DNA of 64,000 bases, taken from the NCBI GenBank assembly GCA_021399445.1, contig JAJTUQ010000002.1, positions 7,440,001 through 7,504,000 on the forward strand, in the 5' to 3' direction. The notes below the pieces were generated by a model, which searched no databases, was not told where the DNA came from, and was given only the letters and a program-made list of their open reading frames with translations. Below are positions 1-9,702 of the stretch, piece after piece. The position numbers and the translations under genes are program-made. Source of the stretch: Xylogone sp. PMI_703 (Eukaryota; Ascomycota; Leotiomycetes). Within the stretch, counting starts at the first letter, position 1. Every line of letters begins with the position of its first letter.

Positions 1-1358
1 CGGACAATGCGCGAGGCAAACGCGACTACGATTTTGAAATCGGGAAGAAAGCGATCGTAAGAGCTTTCTGAAGTGAATAGAGTACCTGCAAGCAGAATTT
101 TCATAACTCTGGCATGGATTTGGAGACGCGCCATTGGATACCATATATCAGAGTTCTCGTATGGTGCAAAGGCTTTTTGAACCAGAGGTTCAAACGCCGC
201 GAGCCAGCGGCGTAAGTAGGCCGTGTATTCGGAATGGTGAAAGTGGTGTTCGGGGGACAACACGGCTCCCTGGTAGCTATAGATGCTGCTACCAAACCAA
301 ATTTGGGCCTGCGTGTTATGGGGTGTATCCTCCCATTCTCCATTTACGGCTGCGGCATTATAGGAGCTAAGAGCAGAAGCCATGAAGTGGCCTACTTCCC
401 GCATAAGCAGGTCGATGTAGATTTTGGCGTCCGCTATACTTCGAAATACTGATGGCATACCTGGAAGCAGCGTGCAGCCTTCATATTCGATAAATTCACT
501 ATGCTGAGCAGGACTTCTGGTATCAATAGTAGTTAAAAGGAGCAGATCCAGGCGGGCGAAGCCACGGATGATATCAATTTCCAGAGGGCAGGTATATGAC
601 GAGGATGGACAGCGCCGGCCTTTAGAACGTGTTGAATAGATGATCCTGTCCTGAAATAACTTGTGTCCGCTCTGAGCCTGCGATATTGCCAGGTCTCTTC
701 TCCCTTGAAAACTTTCAAAGCAATAAATAAGTAGGCATGACAGCAAGACTTTCCGCAAATCACGATTCGGATCGGCAATTGACAATCTCATATACCTTAC
801 CGCTTTATCATACTGAGCGAGCGCAAATCGCTGATGCTCATCTAAATTCTCAGAATGTACCGGTAAGCCGGTACTACCCCATTGGAGCTGAGACTTATAT
901 GAAACATTTAGAGCAGCAAGAGCTACTACCGCATGACTGGCAAATGGTTCATTCTGACATGCTAGCAGAACAGATCGAGTCCAGAGAGAAAGTTGAAAAG
1001 GGCCTGAGAGTTCGCCAGAAGTTTGTTTCTCGAAGATGTGAAAATAACGTGCTTCTAACTCGCTTTTCAATTGGACGGTACCTGGCGGTCGGAGTGGGTT
1101 TCGCAAGCCCGACTTAGCTTGAGTCTTTGGGAGAGGATCACGGTCACGGTCTTGTGGTTTATAGACTAGCTTCTTGGGCTTTCGGAGCGTGTGAGGGAGG
1201 TAACCGCCACACTTGCGTCCAAAGCGGGTGCAGTTCTGGCAGTAAGGCTTTGTTTCGTCGCATTTCACGCGGCGTTTCCTGATATATTAGCTACACGGGC
1301 CAAGTACACCTTAGGGCACATACTTGCAAGTAATGCAGCCACTTTTGACCTTCAACAT
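1..1358 (-). CDS. Zn2Cys6 transcription factor, C-terminal part beyond the left edge
   Basis: DNA-binding regulator of the fungal binuclear zinc cluster class, expected to act in the nucleus. Two exons are visible: 1358..1324 and 1278..1, the latter running off the window; the 45-nt intron starts GTATGT and ends CAG. The start ATG follows an in-frame stop. Cysteines at residues 8, 11, 18, 25, 28 and 35 give the canonical C-X2-C-X6-C-X6-C-X2-C-X6-C cluster, with a basic KKRRVKC core. About 437 residues are present. The rest matches the fungal-specific regulatory region seen in many Zn2Cys6 proteins, with motifs such as ELSGPFQLSLW, SHAVVALAAL and FESFQGRRDLA. No frame break is seen. It sits next to the prenyltransferase/mevalonate gene group and is the obvious candidate for its regulator, but that is inferred from position only. 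Confidence 0.88.
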
Positions 1359-3172
1359 ACTTTAACTGGTCTCTGTTATGATTATATTAACGAATGCGAG
1401 AAGTCCACAGATTATACAAGTTGGAAAGTGTTGCTTGTTGGAAAATGGTTGGAATTTGTTGCACACAGATTAAGTTTCGCCAAGCCGCCAACCGACACTA
1501 AATATGCACATGTTTGTTATTCGCCGTATAAAATAGACTAAACTTCGGTCTCTTTTACTATTGGCTGTTTGGCACGTGTTTGCTTTCGTATACTTCCATA
1601 CAAGCCTGATCAATCCCCATTTCAACGTCTGTGCTCAGCCGTGGAATTATATGGATAAGCTCCTCTTCAAGTAATAGTGCACAGATGTGAGGGTAGGAAT
1701 TAATAAGGCTTGTCCGGAGTATGTTGTTGTTGAGAAGGCTGTTTATAATACTTCGGAGTTAACGCAAAAGAGTCCAAAGCGTATGTTGTATAAATATCCT
1801 TGTAACGTTTGAACGTGTAACGTATTACACTTGCGAATTTGATAAGCTTTTGTCAAGTCTAACTAAATGAGACTGTTTACTTTACGTTCTAACAAGTAGC
1901 TTACAAATCTAGAAGACATTGTTGTAAGATTACATAAAATATTATGATGTAGCTTATTACAAGTGACATTCTACTTTGGTCTGTCTATTAACCAGCGAAA
2001 TGTTACATCAAAATGAGGTTATCATGCTTTGCGTACTTGACCCACCCCGTGCTCGAAGCTCGGGGCGCTTATAACCTCGTTCATATGCATTTTAAAATGT
2101 TCATGTACTACTAATTTCATGATGAGATATGTCGTAATCCACTTGCTATTGATTTTATGAGAATAACAAATTTGGCATGACTTGGATTATTTCGGCCGCA
2201 AATTAATCGAGGAACGCATCTAAATCTTCTGGCAAGTATCAGCTTGATTGAGCCGGTATTCTGAGTGAAGTCTATTGTAAGCAGTATATGATAACGGTTG
2301 GACAAAATTGATCATTGGCAAAATTGGCAACATATACCCGCTTCTATAGACTTTCGAAAATCAGAAAATAGCTATCGGTCTATTGAGCAGACCTCTCAAA
2401 GGGGAGGAAATACCAAGCGGCTAGGACTGAACGATTTAGAAAAAGGTTTGGAAATCTGGTATGTGATTTGCAGAAACAAATTCCTACACAAATAGAACAA
2501 CGGAAAGAACTTCTCAATTCTTCGGGTGATACAATATAAGTTCTAGCCTATACGCCAATACAGCTCAGACTCGAACTCTCAATATGGCTCTCAATTAACT
2601 CCCAGTTATAACCATACAGTAACTGAGCCATCAAGTTTAGTGGACTGAAAGGCTGGAGCTTGTAGCCTGGGTGGGTTACAGTGGCTCAATGTACTCTAAT
2701 TATAGGCTATTATAGTGGCTAGCTGCGCTGGAGCCTGTAACCTATAAGGCCTTTGAAATCAGCTATACATAAACTATTCATATACGATCACTCAAATATT
2801 AGTATGCGGGCCAGCTCACACGCCAATCTTCGTATTGGTGGTTGGGCTAGACTGTATATTAAGTTCATCGAGAGGCGTTGCCTGAAACGTCTCTTTAGAT
2901 ATCTCATTACATGTAACTTTAAAAAGATACGTTTTAAGTAAAACTTATATAATAATTATTATTATAGATTATGGTTTGAATAAGAAGATAATGAAGTTGA
3001 TTTGTTTTATTTTGTATATGAATCTCATATAAAAAAAGTGTGACATTCACGTATTAAATTGCTTCCTCCGACTAAGAGGGACCGACTAGAAATGAAAGGC
3101 CGATTAATCGAGCCGATGATTACAGAAATTTTGGGTACTTAATACAACTTGTATGTTCACTGTATGATGTCA
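1359..3172. other. AT-rich intergenic region
   Basis: No convincing gene. It contains the 5' region of the zinc-cluster gene with TCCGGAGTATG at 1713..1723 and CTTCGGAGTT at 1751..1760, then AT-rich sequence and a degenerate repeat at 2541..2852. Short open frames here have no recognisable domain. Confidence 0.6.
2541..2852. repeat. Degenerate element with terminal inverted repeats
   Basis: The ends are imperfect inverted repeats: ttctagcctatacgccaata (2541..2560) against tattggtggttgggctaga near 2833..2852. The inside is rich in TA, with several ctgtaacc/ggttacag words. The right half, read on the minus strand, matches 12749..12880, including the words actaatatttga and cgtatatgaat. So at least two copies of the same family lie in this window. 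No coding capacity; a mutated non-autonomous DNA element is likely. Confidence 0.6.
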
Positions 3173-4656
3173 TCACTTCCGTAGCGGAACGCTTTGCGGG
3201 TTGTGGAAAACATCGTGAGGGTCAATCTTCCTCTTGATGCTCTCCAGCCGCGGCAGATTACTGCCCCAATACTGCTCTTGCGCATTCTTTAGTCGCGGGT
3301 CCACATATCCAGGATATGCAGGGAACGAGGCATTCGGCTGCGCGGAGGTAATAACGTTTTGCTGGCCGTCAATAAAATCGTACGTTGTGGAAGTAACGGT
3401 TCCGTTGGTCAACGCATAAAAGAGTATGAAGTACAGCGCATCACGGTGTGCGTACGCAGTTGCATTTGCAGGTACGTCGGCTATAGCGCCACCTAGGAGC
3501 TGGATCTCCATCAGCCACTGCACTGCACCTGATGGTGTGGTATCAGAGTATGTGAATAGTGCGTCCCATGATGAGGCCAGTATCAAGGATGATGGATCAA
3601 CGAATATGTTTTTGCCATAGAAATAAGCTGGGACCTCTGCGCTCGCTGTTTGCCTCGAGAATATATCCGACAAGGCCAGCCAATCATTAACGACTGTGAC
3701 ATTGGTGAGAGTAGGTGGCACCGTGAAGGCAGACTCGAAGTTGAGCGCGTTATATTGGTCCAATGTGCCGTAATATACTCCACCAATGAGGATAGTACCT
3801 GTCACAACATCCACGACGGGGAAGAACTCTCTTGGTAGGTTCGGGTTGGCGACGAATGTTTGCCAGTCCTGAAGAATCTGGGCGCGAGCAGTAGAGTCGT
3901 TGCTGACGAAGGTGTAGTCAAAATACACGGATTGAGTGGGTTCAGGCTCCGTCTTGAATGTAAACTCGGTGACGATTCCGAAGCTCCCTCCTGCACCTTT
4001 GATAGCAAAGAGCAAGTCTGGGTTCTCCGTAGCTGATGCGGTGACGATGCTGCCGTTTGCGAGAACGACTTCAGCGGCCTCAACGTGATCGACTGTTGTT
4101 CCGAACATGCGCGATGTTATGCCCACGCCCCCAATTGTAGCATGTCCACCAACTCCAACATCCGGACAAGCACCATGGGAAACGGCACGACCTCCGGCAT
4201 TGTGTAGCAGCGTCGTCACGTCCCCAAGGTTACTGCCGCTGCCGATGCGGGCCGTCTGAGTCTGGGGGTCGTAGCAAAAGCTTTTGAGGTTGGCTAGATT
4301 CACGACGACCTCCCCGTTGGCTCCACCCCATCCTTTTAGTTTCATAGGTCAGCTGTGTTCTTGCTTCTGGGCAAACAATCTTTCACATCAACAAATCTCG
4401 CCTTACCATAATTTCCGTAGCTGTGGCCTCCGCCCTTCGCCTGGACCTTGAGCCCACTTTGTGCTGCGCATTTCACGACGCCGGCGACCTCATCGGCTGA
4501 GCTGGGGTAGGTAACAGCGGCGGGTGCAATAGGTATGTTCAAGTTGAGGGGGGTCACGCTTTCATCGTAATCCGCCGAGCTTGGCAATACCAATGCTGAG
4601 TAGTTCCCCTTCAGAGCCGCCGCGAAGCAGGCGGCAGTTACAGGGCTTAGCTTCAT
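3173..4656 (-). CDS. FAD-linked oxidase, berberine-bridge-enzyme type
   Basis: Two exons, 4656..4407 and 4332..3173, joined across a 74-nt GTAAGG...AAAG intron; 469 residues. It belongs to the PP-loop FAD-linked oxidases (FAD_binding_4 plus BBE C-terminal domain) that use O2 to oxidise alcohols, sugars or carry out oxidative cyclisation. The flavin can be bicovalently attached in this family, and both anchor residues are present: His78 in GGGHSYG and Cys139 in HGACPDVGVGGH. The C-terminus FHNPQSV is also typical. Unlike many secreted members it has no clear hydrophobic signal peptide; the N-terminus MKLSPVTAACFAAAL is only weakly hydrophobic, so a cytosolic biosynthetic role is plausible. It is divergent from the HMG-CoA synthase gene over a 481-bp shared promoter. 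The substrate is unknown. Confidence 0.9.
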
Positions 4657-5137
4657 TTTTCTTATCCGTGTGTCCAAATGAGAGTGCACGGCTTGTCGAT
4701 TGATCAACGAATGGAAAGATAGAAGACGGATCCAGATGCTACTTGGATTGGGAAGGTAAGCAAGAAGCCACACTGAAAATTAAGAAACTTATAGCCTGGG
4801 GGCGGTGAACTTTCGCCAAATCCTAGCGACATGAGAAGGGATCAGCGATATGAGAAGGGCTGAAGGGGATACAGATGCGCTGACCAAATGTTCGCAGTTG
4901 TCCATTCTCCTCCGCCTCCGTAACTGCAGCCGGTTCGTCGGTCTTCGGGAACCGGGTGTGTTTCAGCCGCCGGAATTGTATGCTGTAGTATCATATCTCA
5001 TATCGGTAAAAGGCACAACCTGGCATTACTAGAGCCTGGGTACATATTTGCGACATTTTGATAATGGTTTGTACATACGGAGGAGCTTTTCAATAGTTTA
5101 TGCTAGAGTGGTGCTAAAACCGGCACAACCTCACGCC
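4657..5137. promoter_or_regulatory. Bidirectional promoter between FAD oxidase and HMG-CoA synthase
   Basis: 481 bp separate two divergent start codons. Inside lie a 19-bp tandem duplication (agcgacatgagaagggatc, then a near copy, 4825..4862), several CGG words near 4930..4975, and ATACGGAGGAGC at 5075..5086, whose reverse strand reads CTCCTCCGTAT and resembles the CTCC-G sites seen before other genes of the group. Shared control of the two genes is an inference. Confidence 0.45.
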
Positions 5138-6704
5138 ATGGCTGCGCGACCTCAGAACGTAGGCATTAAGGCCATTGAGATCTACTTCCCTAGTCAAGTA
5201 TGTCTTAGAATTAGAGTGCAACCAAATTTTGATCCAGGGCCATGCTGATCACTTCTCTGCGCAGTGTGTTGACCAGGCCGAGCTCGAGAAGTTCGATGGC
5301 GTTAGCCAGGGAAAATATACCATTGGTCTTGGCCAGACCAAGATGAGCTTCTGCGATGACAGAGAAGGTGAGCAAACGCTACAATTCCATGTCTTCGAGC
5401 ATCTCAAAGCTTACAAAGTTACAGATATCTACTCTTTCGCTCTCACCACCGTCTCTAACCTCCTGAGCAAGTACAATGTTGACACTAACTCCATTGGTCG
5501 TCTCGAAGTCGGTACCGAGACCATCCTTGACAAGTCCAAGTCCGTCAAGTCCGTCCTCATGCAATTGTTTGGTGAAAACACCTCCATTGAGGGTGTGGAT
5601 ACCATCAATGCCTGCTATGGTGGTACTAACGCTCTCTTTAACACCGTAAACTGGTTCGAGTCATCTGCTTGGGATGGAAGAGATGCCATTGTCGTCGCCG
5701 GAGACATTGCACTTTATGCTAAGGGCGCTGCCAGGCCCACAGGTGGAGCTGGTTGTGTTGCTATGTTGATCGGCCCAGACGCACCTCTTGTTGTGGAGCC
5801 TGGACTACGAGGTACCTACATGCGACACGCCTACGATTTCTACAAGCCGGATCTTACTAGCGAATACCCCATTGTTGATGGTCAGTTCTCCATGCAGTGC
5901 TACACTGAAGCTGTGGATGCTTGTTACCGCGCCTACAATGCTCGAGAGACCACATTGAAAAGTCTTACAAACGGAGTTAATGGCCACTCCAATGGTGTAA
6001 ATGGAGAAGAGGCTTCCCAGAAGACCCCTCTTGACCGATTCGACTATATGGTATTCCATGCTCCCACTTGCAAGCTCGTTGCCAAGTCCTATGGCCGCTT
6101 GCTCTACAATGATTACCTCGCCGATCCCACCGCACCAGCCTTTGCTACCGTTCCAGAAGAGCTCCGAGATATCGACTACCAGAAATCCCTGGCTGACAAG
6201 GCTGTGGAGAAGACTTTCATGGGTCTGACCAAGAAGCGCTTCAACGAGCGTGTGCAACCAAGCATCCAAGTGCCTACTTTATGTGGTAACATGTACTGTG
6301 GTAGCGTTTATGCTGGTCTTTCCAGCTTACTGTCTTTCGTCGACAGTGAGGCACTCCAGGGCAAGCGAATTGGTATTTTCAGCTACGGAAGCGGCTTGGC
6401 ATCAAGCATGTTCTCCTTGAAGGTCAAGGGCTCGACCCAGCCCCTGAAGGAAGTCTTGAACCTAGACAAGAGGCTCGCAGCTCGCAAGGTTGTTCCACCA
6501 CAGACATATGACGACGTAAGTGTGATTACTCCAGATTACTCATGCTTCCTGGCTAACAGCATATAGATGTGCGAATTACGAAAGAAGGCGCACTTGCAAA
6601 AGGGATACACTCCCTCTGGTAGTATCGAAGGCATCGTCAAGGGTACATACTACCTCACTGAAGTTGATGACATGTTCCGACGAAAATACGAAATCAAAGC
6701 ATAG
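5138..6704 (+). CDS. ERG13: Hydroxymethylglutaryl-CoA synthase
   Basis: Condenses acetyl-CoA with acetoacetyl-CoA to HMG-CoA, the step before HMG-CoA reductase in the mevalonate pathway. Four exons: 5138..5197, 5265..5367, 5425..6515 and 6567..6704. Spliced it gives 463 residues, the normal fungal length. The start was chosen because [20 protein letters not shown] is the conserved N-terminus. Catalytic residues are all visible: Glu86 ([10 protein letters not shown]), Cys118 (NACYGGT) and His266 (VFHAPTCKL). A short Asn/Gly-rich insert lies at residues 237-248 ([12 protein letters not shown]). The gene is intact. Its position within 30 kb of an HMG-CoA reductase and an aromatic prenyltransferase suggests a cluster copy that raises isoprenoid precursor supply. 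Whether it is the only synthase gene in the genome cannot be seen from here. Confidence 0.95.
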
Positions 6705-7670
6705 AGAGCCGGTTTCGAGAACTCTTTTCCTCCATCCAATCATTTTAGAAAGTTTTGTGATTTCCGACGATTTTTAGAGCACGGTTATGCACTCGATAGA
6801 CGGATTAAACGGTAAGATGGATTTGGAAGCGATCAGAGACGATGCGAATTTGGGTCTTTTTTTGACGACTTAAGGAATAATGCCTCGATTGTTGCACATA
6901 TATGCGCCGCTTATTAGAAACTACGGTGGAGTCTCCACGGAAGAGTTGGCAGTTGCACTAGCATCATCATTGGCATTAGTCACCGGGATAGATACATAGT
7001 GATTATTTATTCTGTAGATCAGCTGCAAAAGCATCTTGGCATACTATTAGAAATCAATTATGTTATGTCTTCCGTTCCTAGGGTCCGACTCCGATACCAT
7101 TGGAAATCAAGACTTAGTCCCATGCAAAAAGATGCGTATATACTACAGAGCGTCATATCATTTACAACTTCGACATTCCAATCCATCCTTTTCTTTCCGA
7201 GCCTCTTTAGTCTTTTCTGTATCTTCCCCTTCACCTCGCCATTGCCCTTGGAAGATATGCCCGTGAATATACTATCTCCGAGTTCTTTCAACGACTCAGC
7301 TTTCATGACTTTTGCACTTGATGTCACGCTTGAAAGTCGCGTCATTGATGAAGTCCACCCAGTTGTCAACACACTTCCTTCCGACCGCCTGCCCAGCATT
7401 TGGTACCATTACAAAGCAAGACGACATAGCCTCAACTGCTCAAACACAACTGAAACCCTTCGCTTTGCAAGTTTCACTGCGACATATTTGTCCTCGTCGG
7501 TGAACTGGCCTTATACGTTTATCAAGGGCAGGTAATTGAAGTCACGATTGACTATGCAGGTCAGAGAGGAGTGTGTGGTATCGTGCCATAGGCTCAATTA
7601 ATCATTGAGAACTTCTATACTTTAACGTTTCTCCCAGTTTTTAGTCGGACTTGTAACCACCAGAACCTAT
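6705..7670. other. Intergenic, no gene recognised
   Basis: Space between the convergent HMG-CoA synthase and glyoxalase-like genes. A 178-codon open frame (6999..7535, +) and a 113-codon frame on the other strand overlap here, but neither shows a domain. Nothing further seen. Confidence 0.5.
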
Positions 7671-8227
7671 TTACACCTGCTCAAGCAGGAGAACCTGTAC
7701 TCCATCCGGATCCCTTACCACTCCAAACTGAACACCCCCATCTGTCGCAATCTTGGGAGTCCCACCAAGTCCTAAAGCTTCCAACCGTGCCAAAGTCGCG
7801 TTTACATCCACGAAGAAGGAAATCACGAAGAAACCAGTTTCCGGTTGCCCAACGGAAGCTGGGCGGCCTTTTTTAATACCCTCGAAATATGTAAGTTCTA
7901 GGACACCATTCTGCGTGGCTGGTAGAGAAGCGTTGCCAAGGTAAACTTCGCTCACGGTGTCGGTTGTAGCGCCAAAGAGGTACTTGTAGTTGGCGGTTTC
8001 GGTCACGTTTTCAAGGATGCTAAGTCCGATGCCGTCGACATAGAATTTGATGCTTAGGTCGAGATCGCCAGGGGTCAACACGGTATGAAAGAGTGTGGTC
8101 TAGTTTGTTATTAGTTTTGCCACTCGCGTTTTTAACATCGAATGTGGATATAACTAACCTGCGCGTTTCCGAGGCAAGCAATTATGCCAACGAAGAGCAA
8201 GATAAGCGCTGAGAAGTTTGGACCCAT
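7671..8227 (-). CDS. Secreted glyoxalase/bleomycin-resistance fold protein
   Basis: Two exons, 8227..8159 and 8099..7671, with a 59-nt intron (GTTAGT...CTAG, branch-like ACTAATA); 165 residues. Residues 1-23 (MGPNFSALILLFVGIIACLG plus NAQ) look like a cleavable signal peptide. The mature part is a single vicinal-oxygen-chelate module: TTLFHTVLTPGDLDLSIKFY, then VLELTYFEG, then a second beta-alpha unit ending in VRDPDGVQVLLLEQ. The His of LFHT and the Glu residues of LELT and LLLE are candidate metal ligands. Family members act as isomerases, dioxygenases or binding proteins; the reaction here cannot be assigned. A secreted or vacuolar-lumen form beside biosynthetic genes is unusual, and its role in the group is inferred only from position. 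Confidence 0.8.
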
Positions 8228-9702
8228 TTTTACAAATGTGTTGACTTTGAATTATGGCTATTCTCAATGCTGTAAACAGCTTTTTCTATGTACAATCTAA
8301 AACCTAACAACATCTCAACAGCATCTCATTATATAGATAATTTTACGTACATAGCTCTCAGCCTCAACACCGCAACTTGGGTTCATTTCGGCATAAAGCC
8401 ATTTCGGGTGGCGTTCAGATGTCGAAATGTGGCGTTCAAATTGTAAGAGCTATACCAGATGAACGGTGTAAGATGTAAGAAATTAAATTAGGTTGTCAAG
8501 TTCGTCGTATTTTAACGGCATCCTTCTTGACAATATACTAATTTGAGTTGTGGATCCATGTGTCCGACCACCTGCGTTACCGGCCAGTGAAATTTACCGC
8601 AAAATCTAGCAGATCAATCCAGCGAATCAGAAGGTGGAATTGCTGGATTTTGCGGTAAATTTCACTGGCCGGTAACGCAGGGCTGGAATTACGTCAATAC
8701 AGTAGGATTGATAATTTGGTATTGATAATTTGGTAAAAGTGCTTTCGGTAGACCGGTTGTTCAGGGGTTATTTACTATATCCGAGATTACATCCTATCGG
8801 ATTGAGGTGTGATTAGAGTTTGCCGAATGCAACTATCCGGCCCAATCTGATACTTGGTACAGCGCCAAATAACCCACCCATTGCAGTCTGTGCTCGTTAG
8901 TTGAATGTGATGGAGAACTGGGCGATTCGCCCAACAGAAATTGGGGAAGCAAAGCCACGATGATAAAATCCCGATGGTTCTTATCGGAGATATTCTTGAT
9001 GTCTGCCGAACAAGCCGCGTCCATACTGCCTGCCAATAGAAAGTCTAATAGAATTGCAAGTGAGGGGTTGAGGGGTTGAGGGGTTGTGCATCTTGACACC
9101 TACGATGATTTGCCGGGCATACTGGAACTACGATAACCAGGTATTATGTATGGACGAGAAAGATTCCTTGTAAAACACCATCGCCTATGATCATGGTATA
9201 TTGAGTACTAACAAGGGTGTTTTCTTTGTTCTTCTCTCGGGTCCGATACGGAATACGTGGACATACAGCTGTCTATGGTCGTCTGATTTGCTCGACTATC
9301 TCTTTTCGGGCATCCAACTTGCTCCGGAGTCAATAATTCAACCAATTGATTCACTAAGAACTCAACTGGCCTGATTTAAATCGAAAGTGGTTCCATACTA
9401 TGCTATCTCTTTGACTAAGCTCTTGATCGCCGTACAAGAGAATAGTAAACAGAGTAGTGTGATTTCGGTTGGGGAAAAAAAAATGTGTTTCGCATCCCGA
9501 GAACTTGGTGGGTCGATACCTGTAGAAGGTATCTACGGAGGATGTTCACTCCCTCCTCCGATGCGCTAGTGACATGGCATGAATCATGTCTCACCACAGC
9601 TCTGCTTTATAAAATCATCCTCATAACCAGGTAGTTCCAGAATATCACGCCTCGTTCCTGCTTCTCCGTGCATTTTACGAAACATCTTAGGATCAGCCAA
9701 TC
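8228..9702. other. Intergenic region before the FAD monooxygenase
   Basis: Holds the promoter of the glyoxalase-like gene, a hairpin element (8572..8680), a duplicated attgataatttggt (about 8707 and 8722), an 8-bp unit gaggggtt repeated three times (9062..9085), a perfect CTCCGGAG at 9322..9329, and a CTACGGAGGATG/CTCCTCCG pair at 9533..9560, about 145-170 bp before the monooxygenase ATG. No gene seen. Confidence 0.55.
8572..8680. repeat. Hairpin miniature inverted-repeat element
   Basis: Two 40-41 bp arms, starting ctgcgttaccggccagtgaa at 8572 and ending with its complement ttcactggccggtaacgcag at 8680, differ at one position and are separated by about 28 bp. The whole unit of 109 bp would fold into an almost perfect hairpin. 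There is no coding potential and no obvious target-site duplication. The near-perfect arms suggest a young insertion or a structure kept by selection. Confidence 0.8.

Noticed and set aside
5175..5264. Alternative unspliced start for HMG-CoA synthase at 5175
   Set aside because: This segment is the first intron (GTATGT...GCGCAG); the spliced start at 5138 gives the conserved N-terminus.
6999..7535. 178-codon open frame after HMG-CoA synthase
   Set aside because: No recognisable domain and frames of similar length exist on both strands; probably chance.
9062..9085. gaggggtt tandem repeat considered as telomere-like
   Set aside because: Only three 8-bp units and not the fungal TTAGGG unit; an ordinary short tandem repeat.
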